A DNA stretch of 64,000 bases from Micropruina glycogenica. Lineage in GTDB: Bacteria > Actinomycetota > Actinomycetes > Propionibacteriales > Propionibacteriaceae. Location: assembly GCF_900289045.1 (NCBI RefSeq), contig NZ_LT985188.1, positions 620,001 through 684,000 on the forward strand. The letters run 5' to 3'. The notes beneath the pieces are model-generated. The model made no database searches. It was not told the DNA's origin and saw only the letters and a list, made by a program, of their open reading frames with translations. Both the position numbers and the translations under genes were made by a program. Position 1 is the stretch's first letter. Each line of letters starts with the position of its first letter. Of the stretch, positions 53,152-60,356 are shown piece after piece.

Positions 53152-54060
53152 ATGGCACGCCGAGCACGCATGGCCGCCGACGACGAGCTCTCACAGATCG
53201 TCCGTCGGCGACTGCAGTCACTACTGGCCGAGATTCCGCCGCGGCGGGCGGCGGGTGACCGGGCCCTGGGCGAACCAACCGTCGATGAGCCGCATCCCAC
53301 ACCGCTGCCGAATCTTCGGGCGCAGCCAGATCCGTGGTCGCTTGACCCGCCGGCTGACGACGGCCCGCTGACCGATGGTGCGGACGATGACTCCGGGTCG
53401 GAAGCCTCTTCGGCGACCCGGCCGCACGCCGCCCTGAGGGTGCTGCCGGGCGTCGGGCAGCGCGCTCGGCAGTTCGTTCGAGAACACCTCGTGGTGGTCG
53501 GCATCATTGTGCTGTCGGGGTGCCTGTGGGGCGGGTACTCGATGTTTCAGGCCAGAACCGCCCCGGTCGCCGTCGCGGCGCCGGCGGCCTCGGTGCAGAT
53601 CAGCGTTCCCCAGCCCTCGCCGTCGCCGTCTGCCACCGTGCTGGTGCACGTGCTCGGTGAGGTACGCAAGCCCGGGGTGGTCAGCCTGCCCGAAGGCTCC
53701 CGGGTGCAAGACGCGATCACTGCGGCCGGCGGGCTCACCAGCAGGGCCAAACCGGGTGACCTCAACCTGGCAGCCCGCGTCAGCGACGGTGCGCAACTGG
53801 TGATCGGGCGGTCGGGCAGCCAGGTGCGCACCACGAACGCGTCGACGTCCACGGGCACGACCGCCGACGTCACAGTTGACCTCAACACGGCAACGGTCGA
53901 GCAACTCGACACACTGCCAGGCGTCGGGCCGGTGACCGCGCAGAAGATCCTGGCCTGGCGCTCGGCTCACGGCCGGTTTCGCTCGGTGGCCGAGTTGCAA
54001 GAGGTCGACGGGATCGGGCCGAAGAGCTACGCCGAGATCGCACCCCATGTCAGGGTCTGA
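53152..54060 (+). CDS. comEA: ComEA-type DNA-binding competence protein
   Basis: From ATG 53152 the product has 302 residues: a charged N-terminal region, one membrane segment (VVVGIIVLSGCLWGGYSMF, about 113-131), an SLBB domain (VLVHVLGEVRKPGVVSLPEG), and a tandem helix-hairpin-helix DNA-binding end (DLNTATVEQLDTLPGVGPVT, LQEVDGIGPKSYAEI). It would bind incoming double-stranded DNA at the cell surface. Overlaps comEC by 14 bases. ATG 53170 and GTG 53125-region starts are alternatives. Confidence 0.9.
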   Translation: MARRARMAADDELSQIVRRRLQSLLAEIPPRRAAGDRALGEPTVDEPHPTPLPNLRAQPDPWSLDPPADDGPLTDGADDDSGSEASSATRPHAALRVLPGVGQRARQFVREHLVVVGIIVLSGCLWGGYSMFQARTAPVAVAAPAASVQISVPQPSPSPSATVLVHVLGEVRKPGVVSLPEGSRVQDAITAAGGLTSRAKPGDLNLAARVSDGAQLVIGRSGSQVRTTNASTSTGTTADVTVDLNTATVEQLDTLPGVGPVTAQKILAWRSAHGRFRSVAELQEVDGIGPKSYAEIAPHVRV

Positions 54061-56425
54061 GGTGTCGGGGTCAGCCCGCCGGGCCACGGCGCCGGCCCAT
54101 CCGGGCCCCGATGGCGACGCCGAATCGCCCGATCTCAGGTTGGTGCCCGCCGCCGCGGCGGCCTGGGCGGGCATGTGGGTGGCGACGGCGGCTCAGGTCA
54201 CCTGGCTGGCCCTGGGTAGCGCACTGGCCATTTCGGTGGGGCTGCTTGCGATCAGGCGACGCTCGTGGGCCACCGCCGCTGTCGCGATCGTGCTGGCCGG
54301 TTGCATGCTCACCGGCTGGGCACGTTGGTGGTGGCAGCAGCACGACCCGTTGACCGGTCTGGCGAGTGATCAGGCGGTCGCCACCGCCGAACTGGTGGTG
54401 GTGGGCACACCACGCAGTGGTGAGCAGCAGGGTGTGCGGCCGCCGTGGTGGTTGAGTGCCGCGACGCTGGTCGGCGTCGAGGCTCGCGGGCAACGCTTGG
54501 CCAGCGGCGCGCTGGTGCAGGTGAGCGCCAGTGGTGACGACGTTGCGGCCTGGGCGCACGTGGTGCCGGGCACCACGGTGCGGGCAGTGGTGCGGCTGGG
54601 CCTGGCCGATGCGGGCGAGCAGCCCCAGGTGCAGGTACGGGCCAGAGAGCCGCCGGTGGTCGTGCTACCACCCGGGCCGGTCGATCAGACGGTTGAGCGG
54701 GTGCGGGCAGGGTTACGGGCCAGCGCGGCGCATCTGGACCCCGAACCTCGGGCACTCGTGCCCGCGCTCGTGGTGGGTGACACCTCGGCCATGCCGGCCG
54801 AACTGGTGGAACGGTTCCGTGTGAACGGACTCACCCACCTCACCGCGGTGAGTGGGGCGAATCTGACGTTGCTGCTGGCCTTTCTCAGCACGGTGGCCCG
54901 GGCCGTCGGTGTGCTGGGTTGGTGGTTGCGGGGCCTGCTCGGGCTGGGGGTGGTCGGGTTCGTGCTGCTGTGTCATGCCGAGCCGAGCGTGGTGCGGGCG
55001 GCCGCCATGGGCCTGGTGGGCCTGATCGCGCTGGGGGCGGGCGGGCGCGGCGGCCAGGCGGTGCGGGCGTTGTGCGTGGCGGTGGTGGCGATCGTCTTCG
55101 TCGATCCCGACATGGCACGCTCGGCTGGTTTCGCACTATCGGTGCTGGCGAGCGCGGGCATCGTTGCCTGGTCACGACGGTGGACCGACCTGCTGGCCAT
55201 GCGCATGCCGCGCCCGCTGGCCGAAGGCATCTGCACACCGTTGGCGGCTCAGTTGGCCACCCAACCGCTGGTCACGGCCATCTCGGGCCAGGTGAGCGTG
55301 GCCGGCCTGGTGGCCAATCTGGTGTCCGGTCCGCTGGTCGGCCCGGCGACCGTGCTCGGCTTTCTGGCCGCCGCTTCGGCGATTCCGCTGCCGCTGGTGG
55401 CCACCTGGTTCGCCACCGGTGCCGGCTGGTGCGCCCAGGGTCTGTCTTGGATCGCCCGGCTGGGGGAGTTGTTGCCCGGTGCGGCGATCAGTTGGCCGGC
55501 GGGTTGGGTGGCGCTGCTGGTGGTGACGGCGGGGTGTGTCGGCGCGGTGCTGGTTTTGCCGCGATTGCTGCGCAACCCGTGGCTGGCCGCGGCCGCGGCG
55601 TTGCTGATCGTGCTGTCGTTGCTGCGGCCGGTTGCGCGGCCCGGCTGGCCGCCGCCTGATTGGGCGGTTGTGTTCTGCGATGTCGGGCAGGGTGACGCCA
55701 CCTTGTTGCGTGTCGCTCCGCGGGCCGCGGCGGTGGTCGACGCAGGCCCTGACCCGTCCAAACTGGCCACCTGCCTGCGCGATCTTGGTGTTGAGCAGGT
55801 GCCGTTGGCGGTGCTCACGCACTTTCATGCCGACCACGTCACCGGCATCGGGGTTGCCATTCAAGGGCATCGCACCGAGCGGGTGATCGTCTCGGCGGCC
55901 ACCAGCCCCGTGGGCGGACGGCAGCTGGTCGAGCAGGCGGCCGCCGGAGTCGGGCTCACCCAGGCCACGCCCGGAACCGTTCTTGTCGTCGGGGAGTTGA
56001 CCGTGGAGGTTCTGGCCGTGCGCGCAGGTGGTGGCACCGTGAGCGTCGAAGAAGGCGAATCAGCTGCAGAGAACGACGGATCACTGGTCATGCGCGCCAC
56101 GATCGCCGGTCTGCGGCTGCTGCTGGCCGGTGACGTCGAAGAAGACGGACAACGCAACGCGGTGGCGAGCGGAGCCGACCTCAGCACCGACGTGCTGTTG
56201 GTGCCGCACCACGGCTCCGGCCGGCAACTGCCCGAGTTTCTGGCGGCGACGCGTGCCTCCATCGCGGTGTTCAGTGTGGGTCTCGACAACGACTACGGCC
56301 ACCCGGCGCCACGCACGCAGCGGGCCGTCGAGCAACTGGGCATGCGCATTCTGCGTACCGATCAGCAGGGGTCGATCGCGCTCAGTCGCAACGAAGGGGG
56401 CGTCCAGGTCACCACGCAGAAGTGA
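54047..56425 (+). CDS. comEC: ComEC/Rec2 DNA uptake channel
   Basis: The 792-residue protein has N-terminal membrane segments with an OB-like loop, the competence domain (NGLTHLTAVSGANLTLLLAF), several more membrane helices, and a C-terminal metallo-beta-lactamase domain (VVFCDVGQGDATLLRV, VLTHFHADHVTGIG, VLLVPHHGSG). Together with ComEA it would form the DNA uptake channel. The order comEA-comEC-holA-rpsT is conserved in actinobacteria. Confidence 0.95.
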   Translation: MSGSEVSGSARRATAPAHPGPDGDAESPDLRLVPAAAAAWAGMWVATAAQVTWLALGSALAISVGLLAIRRRSWATAAVAIVLAGCMLTGWARWWWQQHDPLTGLASDQAVATAELVVVGTPRSGEQQGVRPPWWLSAATLVGVEARGQRLASGALVQVSASGDDVAAWAHVVPGTTVRAVVRLGLADAGEQPQVQVRAREPPVVVLPPGPVDQTVERVRAGLRASAAHLDPEPRALVPALVVGDTSAMPAELVERFRVNGLTHLTAVSGANLTLLLAFLSTVARAVGVLGWWLRGLLGLGVVGFVLLCHAEPSVVRAAAMGLVGLIALGAGGRGGQAVRALCVAVVAIVFVDPDMARSAGFALSVLASAGIVAWSRRWTDLLAMRMPRPLAEGICTPLAAQLATQPLVTAISGQVSVAGLVANLVSGPLVGPATVLGFLAAASAIPLPLVATWFATGAGWCAQGLSWIARLGELLPGAAISWPAGWVALLVVTAGCVGAVLVLPRLLRNPWLAAAAALLIVLSLLRPVARPGWPPPDWAVVFCDVGQGDATLLRVAPRAAAVVDAGPDPSKLATCLRDLGVEQVPLAVLTHFHADHVTGIGVAIQGHRTERVIVSAATSPVGGRQLVEQAAAGVGLTQATPGTVLVVGELTVEVLAVRAGGGTVSVEEGESAAENDGSLVMRATIAGLRLLLAGDVEEDGQRNAVASGADLSTDVLLVPHHGSGRQLPEFLAATRASIAVFSVGLDNDYGHPAPRTQRAVEQLGMRILRTDQQGSIALSRNEGGVQVTTQK

Positions 56426-56435
56426 GGGGCTGCCG

Positions 56436-57464
56436 ATGGTGTCGGTGCGGCCTGGCATGCTGAACCCCGTGAGCACCCCGTTCGGAACCACCACGCTGGT
56501 GCAGGGGCCCGAAAGCCTGCTGGCCGAGCGCGCCGTCCAGGGCCTGATCAAGCGCGCTCTCGACGAGCGTTCCGACGCATCGATCAACCGGTTGTCGGCG
56601 GCCCAACTCGACCGTGGGTCGCTGCTCGAGGCAACGTCGGGCTCTCTGTTCACCACGTCGGCCGTCGTCGTGATCGAACAGCTCGCCGAACTGCCGTTGG
56701 ACCTCGCCGACGACGTGGTCGGGCTGGCGCAGCAGGCGTCGGACGACCTCGTGCTGATTCTGGTGCACGAAGGCGGAGCCAAGGGTAAAGCGCTTCTCGA
56801 CCGGCTGCGTAAGGCGGCGGTTGAGGTGGTCGAAGCCCCCTCTGTCAAGGCGTGGGAGCTGCCGCAGTTCGTGGTGGCCGAGGTGCGCAAGCGCGGCGGT
56901 CGCATCGATCGCGAAACCGCCGAGGCGCTCGTGGGAGCGGTCGGCAGTGATCTGCGCAGTGTCGCCGCGGCCGTCGCCCAGTTGCTGGCCGACACCGAAC
57001 AACCCGTCATCACCACCGCCGATGTGCACCGCTACTTCGCAGGCCGGGCCGAGGTGAGCGGTTTCGCCATCGCCGACCATTGCTTGGACGGCAATCGCGA
57101 AGCCGCGTTGGGCAGCCTGCGGTGGGCGCTGGAAACAGGGGTCGCGCCGGTGTTGCTGACCAGCGCGGTGGCGTCCGGGTTACGCAGCCTGGGCAAGTAC
57201 CTGGGCGTTCGTGACGAACGCTTGCGTGACGTCGAACTCGCCCGGCGCATCGGGGTTCCCCCGTGGAAGCTTAAAGACCTGTCCCGGCAATCGCGGGGCT
57301 GGAGCGCCCCAGGCGTGGCTCGCGCGATTCAGCATGCTGCGGCCGCCGACGCCGCGGTCAAGGGTGCGTCCGGCGACCCCGACTATGCGCTCGAATCGCT
57401 GGTGCTATCGGTGATCGACTGCCGCAGCCGGGGCCGACAGGCGTCGGTGCAGACCCGACGCTGA
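56436..57464 (+). CDS. holA: DNA polymerase III delta subunit
   Basis: The 342-residue length is usual for HolA. Sequences such as FGTTTLVQGPESLLAERAVQGL near the start, EVRKRGGRIDRETAEALVGAVGSDLRSVAAAVAQL in the middle (split here, domain II) and VAPVLLTSAVASGLRSLGKYL in domain III fit the clamp-loader delta subunit. ATG 56436; the in-frame ATG at 56457 or a GTG at 56469 could be used. Confidence 0.92.
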   Translation: MVSVRPGMLNPVSTPFGTTTLVQGPESLLAERAVQGLIKRALDERSDASINRLSAAQLDRGSLLEATSGSLFTTSAVVVIEQLAELPLDLADDVVGLAQQASDDLVLILVHEGGAKGKALLDRLRKAAVEVVEAPSVKAWELPQFVVAEVRKRGGRIDRETAEALVGAVGSDLRSVAAAVAQLLADTEQPVITTADVHRYFAGRAEVSGFAIADHCLDGNREAALGSLRWALETGVAPVLLTSAVASGLRSLGKYLGVRDERLRDVELARRIGVPPWKLKDLSRQSRGWSAPGVARAIQHAAAADAAVKGASGDPDYALESLVLSVIDCRSRGRQASVQTRR

Positions 57465-57487
57465 CGCTCGCAGCTGATCAGAATGGG

Positions 57488-57534
57488 CGAAACCCGCCCG
57501 GCGGTGGGGGTAGTACCGCATGGGGCGGGTTTCG
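57488..57534. terminator. Bidirectional stem-loop between holA and the convergent gene
   Basis: CGAAACCCGCCC (57488-57499) and GGGCGGGTTTCG (57523-57534) form a perfect 12-bp stem around 23 bases. It lies between the convergent ends of holA (57464) and the gene ending at 57566. No T tract follows on either strand. Confidence 0.65.
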
Positions 57535-57565
57535 CGTCGGGGGGTGGCACCCCTCGGGTGGCGAC

Positions 57566-58192
57566 TCAGCGCTTGACCGAGATGTGCACGTGGTCGAAAT
57601 GGTTCGCCGTGGCACCGCCGCGGTCGGCCATCGAACGCCAGCGGGGGTTCTGCGTGGTCCAGATCTTCTGCCGGTAGATCACGTAGTGGATCTTGTACTT
57701 CTTGGCGTGCTTGGCGAAGTACTTGGCGATCGAGTAGCCGAGGTTCTTGTTCTTCTTCCACGACGGGATCATCACGTCGATGGCGCGGCCGGCCGGATGG
57801 TCGCCCGAGTAGCGACTGCCCGCGCGCCAGCCTCCGATGGACTTGATCGACGCCCAGCCGCTGCGCACCTTGAGTGCGACCTTCTTGGCGCGTTTCGTGA
57901 GCCGCTTGTAGTTCGAGATCTTCGCCTTGCCCTTCTTCTTCGCCTTCTTCGGCGGCTTGGGGGCAGGCGAGGTGGTCGTCGGCGTGGGTGTGCCGGGCGT
58001 GCTCACCGTCGGGGTGGGGGCAGGGGTGGTCGGACCGGTCGTCGGTGCCGGGGTGGCGCTGGCCGACATGGCGGGCTCGAGGCTGACCGGGTCGGCGTTG
58101 GCCGGTGTGGCCAGGGTGGTGGCGCCGATGGCCAGAGCGAGAGTCGCGGCCGCGGACACCGCCGTCACCGATAGTCGTGTCATCGCGTTCAT
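57566..58192 (-). CDS. Secreted M15/ARB_07466-like putative carboxypeptidase domain protein
   Basis: The 208-residue protein has a signal peptide (LSVTAVSAAATLALAIGATT, cleavage near ATPANA-DP), a Thr/Pro linker, a basic Lys-rich stretch and a C-terminal domain of about 110 residues. This has SRYSGDHPAGRAIDVMI (zinc His and Asp), HYVIYRQKIW and HFDHVHISV at the end, as in D-Ala-D-Ala carboxypeptidase-like (ARB_07466 C-terminal) domains. It probably acts on peptidoglycan. The 190 bases to the rpsT terminator carry its promoter. Confidence 0.82.
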   Translation of the reverse strand: MNAMTRLSVTAVSAAATLALAIGATTLATPANADPVSLEPAMSASATPAPTTGPTTPAPTPTVSTPGTPTPTTTSPAPKPPKKAKKKGKAKISNYKRLTKRAKKVALKVRSGWASIKSIGGWRAGSRYSGDHPAGRAIDVMIPSWKKNKNLGYSIAKYFAKHAKKYKIHYVIYRQKIWTTQNPRWRSMADRGGATANHFDHVHISVKR

Positions 58193-58383
58193 CGAAGCCC
58201 CGTTGCTCTGTGCCCGCGACGCTGCGCGGTTCGGCTGTGATCGGGCGCCCCTCGCCCAACATCTGGCCGCTGAGAGACTTAATCACACTCTCAGGATCAA
58301 CGCAATTTGTTTAGACTTTTCCCAGGAAGAGTTGCCGATGGGCGGCGTCCGTCTTCGAGGGCCGCACACACCCGGAACACGGA

Positions 58384-58412
58384 AACGCCGTCCGACGGGG
58401 TCGGACGGCGTT
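58384..58412 (-). terminator. rpsT terminator stem
   Basis: AACGCCGTCCGA, a 5-base loop and TCGGACGGCGTT form a perfect 12-bp stem 13 bases after the rpsT stop on the minus strand. A TT ends the stem but no long T run follows. Confidence 0.7.
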
Positions 58413-58425
58413 GCGCGTGATCAGG

Positions 58426-58686
58426 TCAGAGCGCGGCGGCCTTGGCCGCGATGGCCGATTTGCGGTTCGCGGCCTGGTTGCTGTGAATGACGCCCTTCGA
58501 CGCGGCCTTGTCGAGCGCGCGGCAGGCGGTCTGGGCCAAGGTCTGCGCCTTCTCGGCGTCGCCGGCGTCCACAGCCTCACGGAAGCGACGCACGTGCGTA
58601 CGCAGCGCCGACTTCACGGCCTTGTTGCGCTGACGAGCCTTCTCGTTCGTCTTGATGCGCTTCATCTGGGACTTGATGTTCGCCAC
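58426..58686 (-). CDS. rpsT: 30S ribosomal protein S20
   Basis: The 86-residue protein [21 protein letters not shown] is a complete S20, including the helical core [15 protein letters not shown] and [17 protein letters not shown]. It follows the conserved competence-holA block but in opposite orientation, as is common. The start is preceded by a purine-rich GAGGCAAG sequence. Confidence 0.97.
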   Translation of the reverse strand: MANIKSQMKRIKTNEKARQRNKAVKSALRTHVRRFREAVDAGDAEKAQTLAQTACRALDKAASKGVIHSNQAANRKSAIAAKAAAL

Positions 58687-58746
58687 AGGGCTTGCCTCTT
58701 CAATGCTTGATGCTGAGTGTGCGCCCTGACGCGGACGCGACCACCA

Positions 58747-58774
58747 ACCCTACCAAAGCCGGTCGTGGTAGCAA
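58747..58774 (-). promoter_or_regulatory. Putative rpsT promoter
   Basis: On the minus strand TTGCTA (58774-58769) and TAGGGT (58752-58747) are 16 bases apart, a good actinobacterial housekeeping promoter. The end of the insertion sequence lies only 11 bases upstream of the -35 box. Confidence 0.6.
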
Positions 58775-58785
58775 AAACGACGAGT

Positions 58786-60151
58786 TGACTCGTGCTGAAT
58801 GCCCGCGTGGGTGGGGTCGTTGACTCATCTGAGAATGCCCGCGTGGGTCAGGCTGCGGGGATGGGGCTGACGATGAGGCAACGGAAGGCTGTGCTGGCGA
58901 GCCAGGTCAAGGCGTGGCCGAAGGCGACCAAGGCTGAGAAGTCGACCATTTTGGATCATCTGGTCGCGGTCAACGGCTGGCATCGAGACCATGCCCGCAA
59001 GATGATCCGGGCAGCGGTCGCCGGTGTGGACGTGAACCGGCCACGCAGGCCCCGCGAGCCTGTGTTCCGCTACGGACCTGAGGTGATCGACGCCTTGGCG
59101 GTGTGCTGGGCGGTGCTGGACGGACCCAGCGGCAAGATCGTGCGCCCAGCGCTGCCGGTCCTGGTCGCGAGCCTGGTCGCCAAGGGCGAGCTGAACGCGA
59201 CACCCGAAGTCATCGACGCACTGCTGGCCATGTCGGCGGCGACCATCGATCGCCGATTGCGGCCCTACCGGCTCGGGCTGGTCGGCAACCTCAAGGGCCG
59301 GTCCTTGACCCGCCCCGGATCGCTGTTGAAATCGTCGATCCCGCTGAAGACCTGGCACGAGTGGGACGACACCCAGCCAGGGTTCATCGAGATCGATCTG
59401 GTCGGTCACGACGGCGGCGACAACAACGGCCACTTCCACTACAGCCTGGACGCTGTCGACGTGGCTACCGGTTGGACCGAAACCATCACCGTGAAGTCCA
59501 AGGGCGAAAGGATCGTGGCCACCGGGCTGGAGCAACTCGCCCTCCGGTTCCCGTTCGCGATCGTGGGCGTCCACTCTGACAACGGCTCCGAGTTCATTAA
59601 CCACCACCTGATGAGCTGGTGCAACACCCGTGAGATCACGTTCACCCGCGGCCGCCCGAACCATTCCAACGACCAAGCCCACATCGAACAGAAGAACTGG
59701 ACCAGAGTCCGCCGCAACGTCGGCTACTACCGCTACGACACCAGCCGGGAACTCGACCTGCTCAACCAGCTATGGCCCCTGGCCGCTGAACTGTCCAACC
59801 TGTTCACCCCGCAACAGAAGCTGAAAACCAAGACCCGCACCGGAGCGAAAGTCACCAAGACCTACGACACCGCCACCACCCCGGCCGGCCGGCTGCTCCG
59901 TGACCACCCCACCGTCCTCGACGACCAGGACCGGCGACACCTTGACAGTCGCATCACCCAGGCCAACCCGGCCCAACTACGCCGAGACATCGACCTCATC
60001 CAACGCAACCTGCTCGAACTCGCCCGCCGCCGCGGCACCATCCTCAAAGCAGCCAAACGCAACCACGTCTACCTATCCCGAACAAAAATGACGCGGGCAA
60101 AACGAAATGAGTCAACGACCCAACCCAAGCGGGCATCTTGACATGAGTCCA
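58786..60151. mobile_element. Insertion sequence with long imperfect inverted repeats
   Basis: The left end (GACTCGTGCTGAATGCCCGC at 58787) and the reverse complement of the right end (GACTCATGTCAAGATGCCCG) align for about 60 bases, including the conserved GGGTCGTTGACTCAT and a second TGCCCGCGT. It contains one transposase gene. I cannot see an obvious target duplication. It is inserted between rpsT and the PPDK-type gene. Confidence 0.8.
58861..60141 (+). CDS. DDE (rve-type) transposase
   Basis: The 426-residue protein has an N-terminal helix-turn-helix region (KATKAEKSTILDHLVAVNGW) and an integrase core with Asp in FIEIDLVGHDGGD, Asp in VGVHSDNGSEF and Glu in QAHIEQKNWTRVRR. This places it with the IS481/IS3-like rve transposases; the exact IS family is unsure. 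ATG 58861 is used although the frame is open from 58792. It seems complete. Confidence 0.88.
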   Translation: MGLTMRQRKAVLASQVKAWPKATKAEKSTILDHLVAVNGWHRDHARKMIRAAVAGVDVNRPRRPREPVFRYGPEVIDALAVCWAVLDGPSGKIVRPALPVLVASLVAKGELNATPEVIDALLAMSAATIDRRLRPYRLGLVGNLKGRSLTRPGSLLKSSIPLKTWHEWDDTQPGFIEIDLVGHDGGDNNGHFHYSLDAVDVATGWTETITVKSKGERIVATGLEQLALRFPFAIVGVHSDNGSEFINHHLMSWCNTREITFTRGRPNHSNDQAHIEQKNWTRVRRNVGYYRYDTSRELDLLNQLWPLAAELSNLFTPQQKLKTKTRTGAKVTKTYDTATTPAGRLLRDHPTVLDDQDRRHLDSRITQANPAQLRRDIDLIQRNLLELARRRGTILKAAKRNHVYLSRTKMTRAKRNESTTQPKRAS

Positions 60152-60312
60152 CAGGAACGGCGCGGGATCGGGACGCTTCCGGCCGTCATCCCTTGCAGCC
60201 GACGATCTCGCGCCGGCGTGCGGCTGCCTGCCTCGGTGAGCACCGATCGCTGAAGGGTCCCATCACTGCTCACCACTACATCTGGTGGTGCGCTGACGGT
60301 TGGGTCGCAATT

Positions 60313-60324
60313 GGAACCGTCCCC
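60313..60324. repeat. Single GGAACCGTCCCC arm
   Basis: One arm of the GGGGACGGTTCC family without an obvious partner, 33 bases from the end of the PPDK-type gene. The 205-base spacer from the IS end to that gene shows no other feature. Confidence 0.65.
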
Positions 60325-60356
60325 GAATCCGGCTCACCACTGTCGCGCAATGCGGA

